A stretch of DNA of 64,000 nucleotides, from positions 248,001 through 312,000 of the forward strand of contig NZ_AWGE01000005.1 in NCBI RefSeq assembly GCF_000495815.1, read 5' to 3'. The notes below the pieces were generated by a model. The model ran no database searches. It worked only from the letters and a program-made list of their open reading frames with translations, and had not been told where the DNA came from. Positions 1 to 8,955 of the stretch are shown here, one piece after another. Both the position numbers and the translations under genes were made by a program. Source of the DNA: Asticcacaulis sp. AC466 (GTDB lineage: Bacteria; Pseudomonadota; Alphaproteobacteria; Caulobacterales; Caulobacteraceae). The first letter of the stretch is position 1. The number at the start of each line of letters is the position of its first letter.

Positions 1-268
1 GAATGTCGAAGACCAGATGGCGGCCATCTGGGGCGACCGACAGCGACATCCATGTGCCTTCGTCGGTCGTGAAGGCAATTTGGCGGGCCGCTTTCATCGG
101 CAGCGTCTGTCCCGGCGCCTGCCGGGGGCGAACCGTGTCGACCGCACCCTTGCCGTCGGCGATCCAGCCCACCGCATTGCCCATCGGTAAGGGCAGATCG
201 TCGTCGTGGGCACGGGCGACTGGGGCCAGGCACAGCGTCATGAGGGCTAAAAGCGGCAAGGTCTTCAT
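1..268 (-). CDS. TolB/PD40-like secreted protein, N-terminal part only
   Basis: The first 89 codons of a gene that leaves the window at base 1. The ATG at 266-268 overlaps the stop of the preceding amidohydrolase gene in an ATGA junction, so the two are translationally coupled. The protein starts MKTLPLLALMTLCLAPVARA, a clear Sec signal peptide cut after an ARA-H site. It continues into a segment ending WMSLSVAPDGRHLVFDI, which has the look of a first WD40-like (PD40/TolB) beta-propeller blade. Known family behaviour: proteins with this start are often large periplasmic TolB-propeller/amidohydrolase fusions encoded beside stand-alone amidohydrolases. Only the signal peptide and one blade are visible, so the rest of the assignment is inference. 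Confidence 0.6.
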   Translation of the reverse strand, partial: MKTLPLLALMTLCLAPVARAHDDDLPLPMGNAVGWIADGKGAVDTVRPRQAPGQTLPMKAARQIAFTTDEGTWMSLSVAPDGRHLVFDI

Positions 269-1521
269 TTGGTGTAGACCTTCGGTAGTGGCGATGGTTT
301 GGCATACCGGTCACGCAACAGGGTCTGGCGTGTTTCCAGCGAGGCTTCGCGGCCTTGGACGAAGACCTTCCAGGGATAGGTCGCCGGTTCCAGCGGGTCG
401 CCATCCCAGATCACGATGTCGGCGTCCTGGGTGGCGCTTAGCGTGCCGTAGTGGTCATCTATGCCAAATATACGCGCAGGACCGGCTGTAATCGCCCGCA
501 GGGCAGCTTCGTAGGGCAGGCCGTTGCCGACCGCCATGCCTGCCGCTTGCCGCATAGACTCGCCCGCATCATAGCTGAGATAGATGGTATTGCCTGAGGC
601 ATAGATCGCGATTTCCACACCGGCGCGGGCCAGGATCGCGGCATTGTCGAGGCGCGCCCCGATTTGATCGAAGCTGACGGGCAGGTTGTCCATGGGGTCC
701 AGAATCACGGGAATACGCGCGGCGGCCAGTTCCGGCGCGCAGCGCCAAGCCTCGTCCCCGCCCATTATGGCGATGCGCAGATGGAAGTCCTTGGCCAGGG
801 CGATCGCCTGACGAATATCGGATTCCCTCTGGGTGAGAATGACTAGCCGCTGCCCGTTTAACACCTTTTGCAAGGCTTCGGCATCGCCCCGGTTCAGGGG
901 CTGATCCGGCTTGCCGGGACGATAGAGCCTCGCGTCGGTCAGCGCGTTGCGCAGCAATTGCCATTGGGCGCTGCGCGAACCGCCCGCCGCCGCCAATGAG
1001 GCGCTGCCGATCTGGACATAGAGCGCCGCTCCGGCGCGTTCCAGGATGTCATCGTTTTCCTTCAGGTGGATCACCGCGGCCTGGCCCATGAAGGGGGCCG
1101 TACCGGCCGAGCTCGGATAGCTGACCGCCCGCGTCAGGCCGTCGGCGCGCGCCACCGGCAACAGGACGCTATTGCGGTTGAGGGCGTACTGAATGTCGAA
1201 CGAAGCGCCAAGGGAGGTATTGCTTACCGATTGGTCGTTGGTTTCCGATGCGGCACCCGTTTCGACCAGCCCTAGCTGGGTGGCGGCGTTCATCAGGCCG
1301 GGTGTGACGGTTCGGCCCTGCGCGTCGATAACGGCGAGCCCCGCCGGCACAGGACCGCCGGCCGTGAGCGAAACGATCCGTCCATCCTTTACCACGATGG
1401 TGGCGTCGGCGACCTTGCCCACGCCGGTCATTGGCCAGGCGTCGGCATGTTGGATGGCGAAGTCCTGTGCCGACGCGGTGACGGGTAGAAGGCACAGGCA
1501 GAATATGAACGCGCGTATCAT
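265..1521 (-). CDS. Amidohydrolase-like protein lacking the metal ligands (probable pseudoenzyme)
   Basis: A 418-residue secreted protein with a signal peptide (MIRAFIFCLCLLPVTASAQ). It has the imidazolonepropionase/Xaa-Arg dipeptidase-like amidohydrolase fold: an N-terminal beta-sandwich start ending TPGLMNAATQ and a C-terminal GTLSATQDADIVIWDGDP closing strand. Alignment by eye with the neighbouring amidohydrolase shows every usual metal ligand replaced. The HxH after TPG is NAA, the next His (VNIHCYR in the neighbour) is Thr, the FHH His is Gly, and the HSD Asp is Ser. It should therefore not bind the usual zinc. It overlaps the intact paralogue by 4 bp (ATGA) upstream and the TolB-like gene by 4 bp downstream. 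It may be a structural partner of the intact enzyme. Confidence 0.8.
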   Translation of the reverse strand: MIRAFIFCLCLLPVTASAQDFAIQHADAWPMTGVGKVADATIVVKDGRIVSLTAGGPVPAGLAVIDAQGRTVTPGLMNAATQLGLVETGAASETNDQSVSNTSLGASFDIQYALNRNSVLLPVARADGLTRAVSYPSSAGTAPFMGQAAVIHLKENDDILERAGAALYVQIGSASLAAAGGSRSAQWQLLRNALTDARLYRPGKPDQPLNRGDAEALQKVLNGQRLVILTQRESDIRQAIALAKDFHLRIAIMGGDEAWRCAPELAAARIPVILDPMDNLPVSFDQIGARLDNAAILARAGVEIAIYASGNTIYLSYDAGESMRQAAGMAVGNGLPYEAALRAITAGPARIFGIDDHYGTLSATQDADIVIWDGDPLEPATYPWKVFVQGREASLETRQTLLRDRYAKPSPLPKVYTK

Positions 1522-2999
1522 TGGCCGGTCCCTCCGGCCTTGCGGCCTAACTGGAAGTCGCTTACGGGCTGGTGGGCGGGGTCGGCGCGATCATAGGCGA
1601 CGGCCCCGTCGATGGTGACCAGATCGGCCTGGGCGTAGACGCTGAACGGATTGCCTGACCAGATGACGATGTCGGCATCGTAACCCGGCGCCAGGGTGCC
1701 GATGCGGTCCTGCAGGCCCAATACCCGGGCCGGATTGCTGGTGATCCAGGTAATCACATGCTCGGGCGGCTCTGCCAGCCCCATGTGGCGACCTGCCCCG
1801 GCCGCCTTGGCCGCTTCGATATTGAGGTGCTGGCCGATAACCGGCGAGTCCGAGTGTAGGGTAACGCAGACCCCGGCGGCATCCAGGATAGCGGCGTTTT
1901 CGCGGATGCCGTCATTGGCTTCCATCTTGAAGCCCCACCAGTCGGGCCAGACAACAGCGCAGGTTCCCGTTTTGCGAAACAGGTCCGGGTCCTTGTACCC
2001 TTCGACGGCATGGTGAAAGGCGGTAATCTTGAATTTGAACTCGGATGCCAGCGCCTGCATCTCGGCCATGTCATCGGCGCGGTAGCAGTGGATGTTGACG
2101 AGAAGGTCACCGTCCAGAACCGCCGCCAGGGTCTCCAGTTTTAGGTCGCGCGCAGGCGGCGGGCCCTTCGGATCGCGCTGATAGTGCCGCCAGCGCTGAC
2201 GGTAGGCGTCGGCCTGGTAGAATATGTCGCGCAGATTGGACATTTCACCCTGGCGGCTGGTTGGCTTTTGGCCCTTGCCGCCAAAATAGCCTTTGGCGTT
2301 CTCACCGCAGGACATTTTTAGCCCCTGAGGCGCGCCGGGAAATTTCATCGCGGCGACGGTCGGGGCGGGAATGGTATGTAACGTTACCGCCCGTCCGCCG
2401 ATCTGGGGTGTCGAACCGGGCAGGACCTGAAGCGTGGTCACGCCACCTTTGAGGGCATAGAGGAAGCTCGCATCCTGGCTGTTTATGGCGTGTTCGATCC
2501 AGGTATCGGCGGCGATCGGGCTGCTCATCTCAGAGACGTCCGACGATTCGTTGTCGATCGACGTCAAAGGCATCGAATAGGTGCCGTTGTGACTGTGCGG
2601 ATCGACAATGCCAGGCGTGACCCAACGGTTGCGGGCGTCGATGACGCGAGCACTGCCGCCGTCAAGCCCGGATCCAACCGCGACAATCTTGCCGTCTCGT
2701 ACCAGGACGTCCGCATCGTCGAAGCGATGCCCGGCGCCGTCCAGAACCGTGGCGTGAACAATTAGAAAGTCCTGCCGCGGCAAAGGTTTATATGTGCTGG
2801 GGTCGCGGTCCGTCATGAAGGAAACGGTAGGTGGCGGCCCATCGTCCGGGATGATGGGGGCCGTGTTTGCCGAGGGGGCAGGTTTGCGGCCCGGTGGGCC
2901 GTGGCGGCCGGCTGCTTGCGGCTGGGCGCCCGTCGACACGGGCAGCACCATACAGGCTGCGAGTAGGAGGCCGCACATCACGATTTGAAGGCTCTTCAT
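1518..2999 (-). CDS. Periplasmic amidohydrolase (imidazolonepropionase/dipeptidase type)
   Basis: 493 residues from the ATG at 2999; an upstream in-frame GTG at 3014 is possible but adds only five residues. A signal peptide (MKSLQIVMCGLLLAACMVLP) is followed by a Pro-rich linker and the metal-dependent hydrolase domain. Visible ligands are the HSH of TPGIVDPHSH, the His of VNIHCYR, the His pair of FHHAVEG and the Asp of TLHSDSP. The family closes with GTLAPGYDADIVIWSGNP, as expected. Family knowledge: such exported enzymes hydrolyse cyclic amides or C-terminal residues of peptides. The substrate here is unknown. The gene lies 58 bp downstream of a siderophore-type receptor and is coupled to the degenerate paralogue, suggesting processing of an imported peptide-like ligand. 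Confidence 0.85.
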   Translation of the reverse strand: MKSLQIVMCGLLLAACMVLPVSTGAQPQAAGRHGPPGRKPAPSANTAPIIPDDGPPPTVSFMTDRDPSTYKPLPRQDFLIVHATVLDGAGHRFDDADVLVRDGKIVAVGSGLDGGSARVIDARNRWVTPGIVDPHSHNGTYSMPLTSIDNESSDVSEMSSPIAADTWIEHAINSQDASFLYALKGGVTTLQVLPGSTPQIGGRAVTLHTIPAPTVAAMKFPGAPQGLKMSCGENAKGYFGGKGQKPTSRQGEMSNLRDIFYQADAYRQRWRHYQRDPKGPPPARDLKLETLAAVLDGDLLVNIHCYRADDMAEMQALASEFKFKITAFHHAVEGYKDPDLFRKTGTCAVVWPDWWGFKMEANDGIRENAAILDAAGVCVTLHSDSPVIGQHLNIEAAKAAGAGRHMGLAEPPEHVITWITSNPARVLGLQDRIGTLAPGYDADIVIWSGNPFSVYAQADLVTIDGAVAYDRADPAHQPVSDFQLGRKAGGTGQ

Positions 3000-3022
3000 T
3001 CGCCGGTCCTGCACTTGAAAGT

Positions 3023-3050
3023 GCCGGCGCCTCGGGGAGGAGGCGCCGGC
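3023..3050 (-). terminator. Perfect 10-bp GC hairpin between receptor and amidohydrolase
   Basis: GCCGGCGCCT (3023-3032) and AGGCGCCGGC (3041-3050) form a perfect stem with an 8-base loop just after the receptor stop codon. In the minus direction only a short, imperfect T run follows (ACTTTCAAG). It is therefore more likely an mRNA-stabilising or partial-termination element that lowers expression of the amidohydrolases relative to the receptor than a full terminator. Confidence 0.55.
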
Positions 3051-3057
3051 GATGGGG

Positions 3058-5202
3058 TTAGAATTTACGCGTCAGCGTAGCTGTCCAGCTCTGGCCCGCG
3101 CCGTAGGTGCAGCCAACCGCGCCGGAGCAGCGGGCCACATATTTGACGTCGGTTATATTGCTGCCATTCAGCGCCAGGCGCCAGTCCGGTGTGTCGTAGT
3201 GAACGGCCGTATCCACCAGCAGGGATTGCTGGCCATAATAGCCGCCGCCAAAAGAGCCGGCGCTCTTAGACGTATAACGGACCCCCAGGCCGAAGCCCAG
3301 ACCGCCAAGACTGCCGGATTTCAGCGTGTAGTCGGCGAAGATCGATGCCTTGTCCTTTGGGGTGGTCGGCAAAGGACCGCCCACTTCAGCCGGGCTGTTG
3401 CTCTTGAGGACCTTGCTGTCGGTGTAGGTATAGGACCCGTTGATCGACAGCTGTTCGTTGATACGGGCCACGAACTCGGCTTCGAAACCCTTAACCTCGG
3501 CTTCGCCGACCTGGGTGCTGGCAAAAGCCGGTGAATAGACCGTGGAGACGATATTGGTCTGTTTGATATCGTAGACCGCCGCCGTGGCGAAGATCTTTAC
3601 GCCATTGTCCAGGGTGCGGCCGTCGTATTTCACGCCGCCTTCCCATTGCTTGCCTTCAGAGGGCTTGAAGGCATTTCCGGTCGCCGTGTCGGTGCCCACT
3701 ACGGGCTCGAACGATGTCGAATAGGACACGTAAGGCGCAAAGCCTGAATCCATCACATAGTTGGCGCCGAGACGATAGGTAAAGGCATCATCCTTGGTTT
3801 TGCTGCCGCTCGACAGTTGTTCGATCTCATCGGTATCGTAGCGCCCGGCGGCTGTGAGGAACAGCTTGCCGAAACCGATATGGTCCTGGACGTAAAGTCC
3901 GGTCTGCTTCAGGCGTTGATTGGCGTAGGGCACCCAGGCTGGGGTTACGATGGCCGAAGGGTTGGTGCTGTAGACCGGCGCGAACAGGTCGATATCGCTG
4001 GCCGAGGCGAAGCCGTACTGGGCGAAATTCTTGACATTGCGATAGTCGACGCCGGCCAGAACCTTGTGCGTGACCGCGCCGATATTGGCGTTCCATTCCA
4101 GCCGGTTATCGATGGCCAGGCTTTCCACTTTTTCCTCGTAGGGGAAGTTATAGCGGTGAACCGTGCGGTTATCCCCGTCAAGCCAGCCGCCGTAGATGAC
4201 CAGGCTGTGTTCGTAGTAATCGCTGATCTTGGCGTTGGACGAGAAGGTTAATCCGTCCGCGATCTTGTGAGAATAGTCGTAGCCGACGCCGAACTGGCGG
4301 CGCTTGTAGCTGTTATATCCGGGTTCGCCCAGATTGGCGTTTTCCGGCACTTCGCCGTTCGGGTTGCTTTCCAGCGTGCCCTTGACCGGAAGGAAGCCGT
4401 TGGTGTCGCCCAGCACCTCGTCATATTGGTAGTAGGCCAGCCCGGTCAGGTGGGTGTCGCTGCTGATTTTCCAGGTCGCGGTCGGCGCTAAAAGCGACCG
4501 CTTGGCCGAGACGCCATTGCGTTCGGCACCGCGATCCAGATAGAGGGCCGTCAGGCGACCCGAAACGGAATCGCTGAGCGCCCCCGTCACCGTACCCGCC
4601 AGCGATTTGTAGTCGTACGACCCAAGCTTGGCCTGAATTTCTCCGCCAAAGTTGCTGGAAGCGCGTCGGCTGGTTTCATTATAGAGGCCGCCCGGCGGTG
4701 TGTTGCCGTAGAGGACCGAAGACGGCCCTTTAAGAATATCGGCGGACTCGAAGGCGTAAAGATCGACGCCGACGCTGGAAATGGTTGTCGTAATTGGCGC
4801 CGCCAAGCCGTCTATATATTGTTTGGGCGTAAAGCCGCGTACGGTGACAAAGTCAAAGCGCAGGTCGGGGCCGTAGTTTTCACCGAACGCACCGGACGTG
4901 TACCTGACCGCCTGCTGCAGGTCCGTGAAGCCGAGCAGATCGATCTGGTCGCGAGTAATGACCGAGACCGATTGCGGCGTCTGAATCAGGGGTATAGCCG
5001 TCTTGCTGGCCGAGATGGCGCCTTGTGGCACAAAGCGCTTGGATTTGACGATGACGAGCGTGGAACCGCCGACGGTTTCGCGGGTCGTCTGGACGCCGCT
5101 GTCCTCCTGGGCGACGGCAATGCCCGCCAGACATGAGGCCGCGCTGGCCAGCAGCATGGCCCGGGTGAGAGTTGTCTTCAGTGAAGTCCGTTGGGTCAGC
5201 AT
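3058..5202 (-). CDS. TonB-dependent siderophore-type outer-membrane receptor
   Basis: 714 residues. The ATG at 5202 is preferred over one 30 bases upstream because AAGGAG lies 10 bases before it. Signal peptide (TRAMLLASAASCLAGIAVAQ), then a plug domain with TPQSVSVITRDQIDLLGF, VRGFTPKQYIDGL and ADILKGPSSVLYGNTPPGG. This is the FhuA/FpvA-like siderophore receptor signature rather than the Xanthomonas/Caulobacter carbohydrate type. A 22-strand barrel follows, ending in Phe (SWTATLTRKF) as required for BAM insertion. There is no N-terminal STN signalling domain. The upstream PepSY membrane protein supports ferric-siderophore uptake, while the downstream amidohydrolases suggest a peptide-like ligand. 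I could not find a convincing Fur box. Confidence 0.9.
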   Translation of the reverse strand: MLTQRTSLKTTLTRAMLLASAASCLAGIAVAQEDSGVQTTRETVGGSTLVIVKSKRFVPQGAISASKTAIPLIQTPQSVSVITRDQIDLLGFTDLQQAVRYTSGAFGENYGPDLRFDFVTVRGFTPKQYIDGLAAPITTTISSVGVDLYAFESADILKGPSSVLYGNTPPGGLYNETSRRASSNFGGEIQAKLGSYDYKSLAGTVTGALSDSVSGRLTALYLDRGAERNGVSAKRSLLAPTATWKISSDTHLTGLAYYQYDEVLGDTNGFLPVKGTLESNPNGEVPENANLGEPGYNSYKRRQFGVGYDYSHKIADGLTFSSNAKISDYYEHSLVIYGGWLDGDNRTVHRYNFPYEEKVESLAIDNRLEWNANIGAVTHKVLAGVDYRNVKNFAQYGFASASDIDLFAPVYSTNPSAIVTPAWVPYANQRLKQTGLYVQDHIGFGKLFLTAAGRYDTDEIEQLSSGSKTKDDAFTYRLGANYVMDSGFAPYVSYSTSFEPVVGTDTATGNAFKPSEGKQWEGGVKYDGRTLDNGVKIFATAAVYDIKQTNIVSTVYSPAFASTQVGEAEVKGFEAEFVARINEQLSINGSYTYTDSKVLKSNSPAEVGGPLPTTPKDKASIFADYTLKSGSLGGLGFGLGVRYTSKSAGSFGGGYYGQQSLLVDTAVHYDTPDWRLALNGSNITDVKYVARCSGAVGCTYGAGQSWTATLTRKF

Positions 5203-5451
5203 TTCAATTCCGCTCCTTATTGAATTGCCCATGAAAAGAAACTGTCGCGTTAACGTAATGAAACTGTAACTCTCTTTTTTTTCCGCCCGATGTTTTGCGG
5301 AGGACAGTTTGTATTGCGATCAGGCCGCGTAAAGTGGATGGCTATGCGCATGTGGCCAAAGTGCTGCAGTTTACCCCGTTAGCCGTGTCAAATCGGGTCG
5401 GGACGTAAAATGTTTTTGTGCGGCGCAGCATTTTGTTCCCGGTGTGGGTAA
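5203..5451 (-). promoter_or_regulatory. Leader/promoter region of the siderophore receptor
   Basis: 249 non-coding bases between the PepSY gene and the receptor. They include the receptor Shine-Dalgarno (AAGGAG at 5214-5219) and an A/T-rich stretch near 5250-5285 suitable for a promoter. I saw no clear Fur box, riboswitch or strong terminator, so only the ribosome-binding site is firm. Confidence 0.4.
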
Positions 5452-6534
5452 CTATCGCGCAATCGGTTTTTTCATAAGGCGTTTGCGCGTCCACCACAGG
5501 CTGACACCCAAACCGATCATGGCGATAAGCCATAACCCAATGAGCAATTGCACAATCCGGCCCGCGACACCGCCGATTTGGCCCGTATGCAAGGGGTATA
5601 GGGTGTCCAGCATCTTTCTGGCCGGTTTGTGGGCCTGACGGGCGTCATAGGCAGTGAGGACGTGGCCGTTCCGAGCGCTTATATATACGGTTGTCATGCC
5701 CCAAATGCGCGGCATTTCCCCGGCGGCCCGTAAACGCACGCGGTACCAGGGCGCGTCATCCTTGGGCGTGGAAAATCCAGAAAGTGTTGCACCCGGATAG
5801 GTATCGAGGGCGGTGTTCAAGGCTTGGGACGGCGCAATTGCCTGCACGAGCCTATGTTCTGACGCTGTCTTTGGTGTTTGCGGTTGCGGTAGGTCCGCTT
5901 TCAACAGGTCAGTAAGACTATCATCGAAGGCCAGAAGAACGCCCGCCGTCACCGTAAAGATAGCCGGCACACATAGCGACAGGCCTAGGGTACGGTGCCA
6001 GCCATACAGGAATGGCATGGCGGTTTTGCCCTTCGGCGCGCGAAGCGCCTTCAGCCACTGGCCGGCGCGCGGCCAGGCCAGTTTCAGGCCAAGCGCCAGA
6101 TTACTTAAGAGCAGTAGTCCGCTGAGACCCAGAAAAGCGCGGCCGGCATCGCCCAGCATAAGCGCCATATGCAGACCGCTCAGCCGATCGTAGATATTGC
6201 CGTCCGACAAGGTGGCGTTGTCCCGGTCACGCAAGGTGTTGCCATGGCCATCAACGCGTAACGTCCGGTCCTGTTTCGCCCGTGAATAAAAGATGTCGAA
6301 GCGGTCGGCCCGGCCTGTCGCCGCCCAGACGGATGATACCTGAGGGTCCGGTTCTGAGACCAGTGCGTCCAAGCGCACGCCCAATGCGTGGCGGTCGAAT
6401 GTCACGTGTTTACCCGGGACACCGGCGTCATCCAGCTCCCAGCGAAACACGATCAGGCATCCGGTGAGGGCCTGAAAGGCCCACAGGGCTGCGAATATAA
6501 GGCTTATATAGCGGTGAATGATCTTGATCTGCAT
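5452..6534 (-). CDS. PepSY-TM inner-membrane protein, probable ferric-siderophore reductase
   Basis: 360 residues from the ATG at 6534 (MQIKIIHRYISLIFAALWAF); a TTG at 6585 would add 17 poorly hydrophobic residues. The protein has the PepSY-associated TM layout: a first helix with GCLIVFRWELDD, a periplasmic PepSY-like region, GLHMALMLGDAGRAFLGLSG, a second His-bearing helix GWHRTLGLSLCVPAIFTVTAG, another periplasmic segment, and a last helix (LLIGLWLIAMIGLGVSLWW). Paired His residues in helices (HRY, LHM, GWH, LH near the end) fit haem coordination. Proteins of this family (PiuB/FpvG/FsrB type) reduce or process ferric siderophores at the inner membrane. Its position directly upstream of a siderophore receptor agrees. 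Confidence 0.8.
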   Translation of the reverse strand: MQIKIIHRYISLIFAALWAFQALTGCLIVFRWELDDAGVPGKHVTFDRHALGVRLDALVSEPDPQVSSVWAATGRADRFDIFYSRAKQDRTLRVDGHGNTLRDRDNATLSDGNIYDRLSGLHMALMLGDAGRAFLGLSGLLLLSNLALGLKLAWPRAGQWLKALRAPKGKTAMPFLYGWHRTLGLSLCVPAIFTVTAGVLLAFDDSLTDLLKADLPQPQTPKTASEHRLVQAIAPSQALNTALDTYPGATLSGFSTPKDDAPWYRVRLRAAGEMPRIWGMTTVYISARNGHVLTAYDARQAHKPARKMLDTLYPLHTGQIGGVAGRIVQLLIGLWLIAMIGLGVSLWWTRKRLMKKPIAR

Positions 6535-6620
6535 GTCATCCACTGTGCGACGATAATGCAAGGGCGTCTGTCTTTTTCGGGTCAACTAGCGCTTGTCCAG
6601 GGACATCTGGCATCAAGGGG

Positions 6621-7424
6621 CTAACCCAGACTTTCTGACCGCGATCTCGCCGCTTCGACGGAGGCGACGATGAGTTCATCCAGCCCTTCGCCGGGTTTGC
6701 ACAGGACATTGAGCGCCGCCTCGGTCGTGCCGCCGGGTGAGGCGACCTTTTTGATCAGGGCATCCGGTTCCTCGCCGGTTTCATCAAGCAGTCGCGCCGC
6801 CGAAATCAGGGTGCCGCGCGCCAGGTCGCGGGCGTGGCTGGTCGACAGCCCCGCCGCCTTGCCCGCCTTTTCCAGCGCCCGCACAAAGGCGTAGACATAG
6901 GCCGGGCCCGATCCGGACACTGCGGTTGCCGAATTGATCTGGCCTTCGTCGCTGAATTCCACCGTCTGGGCCATGGGGGCGAAAACACCGCGCGCCGCTT
7001 CCAGGGCCGCATCGGAGGCACCATACAGGCTGGCTACGCCCTTGCCTGTTGCTACGCCGGTCGTCGGCATGACCCGTGCGATCGGATGACCGGCAAAGGC
7101 CTGGCCCAGTTGCGCCGTCGTCACCCCGGCCATGACCGAAATCAGGGCCGCGTCATCGGCGATATTTCCGTTGAGGATCTGGGCCACCGCATGCCACCCT
7201 TGCGGCTTGACCGCCAGGATGATGGTTTTCGCCTCGATCCATACGTCCGGCTGCGGATTGAGCCGCGCACCATCGGCCGCATAGGCCTGCGCTTCGTCAC
7301 CCGGCTTGAGGTCAAGGATCATCATATCGGATGGCGCCACATGACCGGCGATGCGGAACCCCTTCAGAATCGATGATCCCAGCGCTCCGGCGCCAACAAG
7401 CAGGATCGGTTTCGCTAAGCTCAT
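6621..7424 (-). CDS. proC: Pyrroline-5-carboxylate reductase
   Basis: 267 residues from the ATG at 7424, preceded by AAGGAT; the reading frame is open further upstream but would overlap the permease gene. ProC catalyses NAD(P)H-dependent reduction of 1-pyrroline-5-carboxylate to proline, the last step of proline synthesis. The N-terminal Rossmann motif is ILLVGAGALGSSILKGF. Other family motifs are ILAVKPQ, ISVMAGVT, RVMPTTG (usually RVMPN/TTP), the signature SGSGPAYVYAFVRALEKAG and the C-terminal KKVASPGGTTEAAL. Length and motifs are normal. It follows an amino-acid permease gene by 34 bp in the same direction, so the pair probably forms an operon for proline or ornithine/arginine-derived metabolism. 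Confidence 0.95.
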   Translation of the reverse strand: MSLAKPILLVGAGALGSSILKGFRIAGHVAPSDMMILDLKPGDEAQAYAADGARLNPQPDVWIEAKTIILAVKPQGWHAVAQILNGNIADDAALISVMAGVTTAQLGQAFAGHPIARVMPTTGVATGKGVASLYGASDAALEAARGVFAPMAQTVEFSDEGQINSATAVSGSGPAYVYAFVRALEKAGKAAGLSTSHARDLARGTLISAARLLDETGEEPDALIKKVASPGGTTEAALNVLCKPGEGLDELIVASVEAARSRSESLG

Positions 7425-7458
7425 TGAGAAATCCTTGCCATAGACGGAACGCGCATTT

Positions 7459-8955
7459 TCAGGCATCTGTCTGGTGCGCATGGTGATAGCCATAGACGGC
7501 GTAGATCAGAACGCCGGCCAATAGATACAAGCCAATGAAGATGGCAGGCAGAACGTCACCGCGCGATGCCTGGGCTATGATGTCCATGCCTACGGGCACG
7601 ACCATGCCGAGACAAAGTATGATGGCCAGCAAGGGTACGTAGCCAATCCAGGTCTTGCCAACCCAGAAGCCACCGAACGGCACGCGGAACGGACGCGGCA
7701 GGTCGGGCCGATGATTGCGCAGCCAGATCAGACTGAAGGCGACAATCGAAAAGGCGAGGGCGGTGCCGAAGCTCACCATGTCGCCCAGAACCGATATGGG
7801 CAGGAACGCGGCGATGATGGCGGAAATCACACTTACGGTCACTGTGCCCCAGATGGGGGTCTTGAGGCCCGGGTGCACCTTGGCGAACATCGGGGGAATA
7901 AGGCCGTCGCGGCCCATGGCATAGCATATGCGCGAGTGGCCATAACCGTTGACGAGCAGAACCGAGGCGAGGCCGGTCAGGGCGCCGATCTTGATAATCA
8001 ACGCAAAGGCGGGCTGGCCTATACGGTCGACGGCCACGGCGATGGGATCGGCCACGCCCAAAGCTTTGTAGGGCACGATACCGGTCAGGACTGCGGCTAC
8101 GCTGATATACAGGCCCGTGCAGACCACAAGAGCCCCCAATATACCTATGGGCATGTTTTTTTGCGGGTTGCGGGTTTCGCTGGCGGCGGTGGAGACGGTT
8201 TCAAAGCCGAGATAGGCGAAAAACAGGATCGAGGCGCCGCGAAGAATACCGGGCCAACCGAAGGCGAAGCCGCCTTCATTGGCCGGAATGAATGGGTGCC
8301 AGTTGGCGGGATTTACCGCGCCGCAGCCTACCACGACAAAGGCGACGAGAACGGAGACCTTGATGAAGACCAGCACCGCCGTGGCAAGCGTTGATTTCGA
8401 CACCCCCAACGACAGAATGACCGCGCTGACGAGAAGGGCTACGACCGCGATGGCGTTGACGCCGCCGCTCAAGAAAAAGCGGGTGCGTCCGGCCACCACG
8501 CTGGATAGCACAGACGGTGTCGATAGCCACATCGGCACGTGCACGCCAAAGTCATTGAGCAGACTTACCAGATAGCTGGAAAAGCCGACGGCCAGGGCAG
8601 AGCCGGCCAAGCCATATTCGAGCATGAGAAGCCAGCTCAGCGCCCAGGCCGCGACCTGGCCCAAGGTAGCATAGGCATAGGTGTAGGACGATCCGGATAC
8701 GGGAATGGTCGAGGCCAACTCCGCATAGCACAGTCCCGTCAAGCCGCAGGCCGCAGCAGCCAGTAAAAAGGACAGCATGACGGCGGGTCCCGCGAAATGC
8801 GCTGCCGCCGTGCCCGTCATGACATAGACGCCGGCGCCGACGATGCAGCCGATGCCCAGAAGCATCAGCTGAAACCCGCCTAGGGTCTTGTGCAATGGAT
8901 GCTCTTCCGCCTGAAGGGATTCGATCGATTTTCTGGCAAACAGTCTGGCGCGCAT
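7459..8955 (-). CDS. APC-superfamily amino-acid permease (cationic amino-acid transporter type)
   Basis: 498 residues, starting at the ATG at 8955 behind AGGAG. The start MRARLFARKSIESLQAEEHP, followed by LHKTLGGFQLMLLGIGCIVGAGVYVMTG, is typical of CAT/YfnA-type amino-acid permeases; the GxGxxxG stretch in helix 1 binds the substrate backbone. About 12-14 hydrophobic helices can be followed, with the conserved FFAYLGFETVSTAASETRNPQKNMP loop and YGHSRICYAMGRDGLIP. It probably takes up an amino acid by proton symport or exchange. Substrate specificity cannot be read from sequence, but the proC gene 34 bp downstream suggests proline, ornithine or arginine. A divergent AraC-type regulator lies on the other side. 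Confidence 0.88.
   Translation of the reverse strand: MRARLFARKSIESLQAEEHPLHKTLGGFQLMLLGIGCIVGAGVYVMTGTAAAHFAGPAVMLSFLLAAAACGLTGLCYAELASTIPVSGSSYTYAYATLGQVAAWALSWLLMLEYGLAGSALAVGFSSYLVSLLNDFGVHVPMWLSTPSVLSSVVAGRTRFFLSGGVNAIAVVALLVSAVILSLGVSKSTLATAVLVFIKVSVLVAFVVVGCGAVNPANWHPFIPANEGGFAFGWPGILRGASILFFAYLGFETVSTAASETRNPQKNMPIGILGALVVCTGLYISVAAVLTGIVPYKALGVADPIAVAVDRIGQPAFALIIKIGALTGLASVLLVNGYGHSRICYAMGRDGLIPPMFAKVHPGLKTPIWGTVTVSVISAIIAAFLPISVLGDMVSFGTALAFSIVAFSLIWLRNHRPDLPRPFRVPFGGFWVGKTWIGYVPLLAIILCLGMVVPVGMDIIAQASRGDVLPAIFIGLYLLAGVLIYAVYGYHHAHQTDA

Noticed and set aside
5233-5300. Fur box before the siderophore-type receptor
   Set aside because: The A/T-rich stretch has no convincing dyad matching known Fur or RirA sites.
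5412-5442. AAAATG...CATTTT inverted repeat as a terminator for the PepSY gene
   Set aside because: The inner bases pair poorly and there is no proper stem-plus-T-tract structure.
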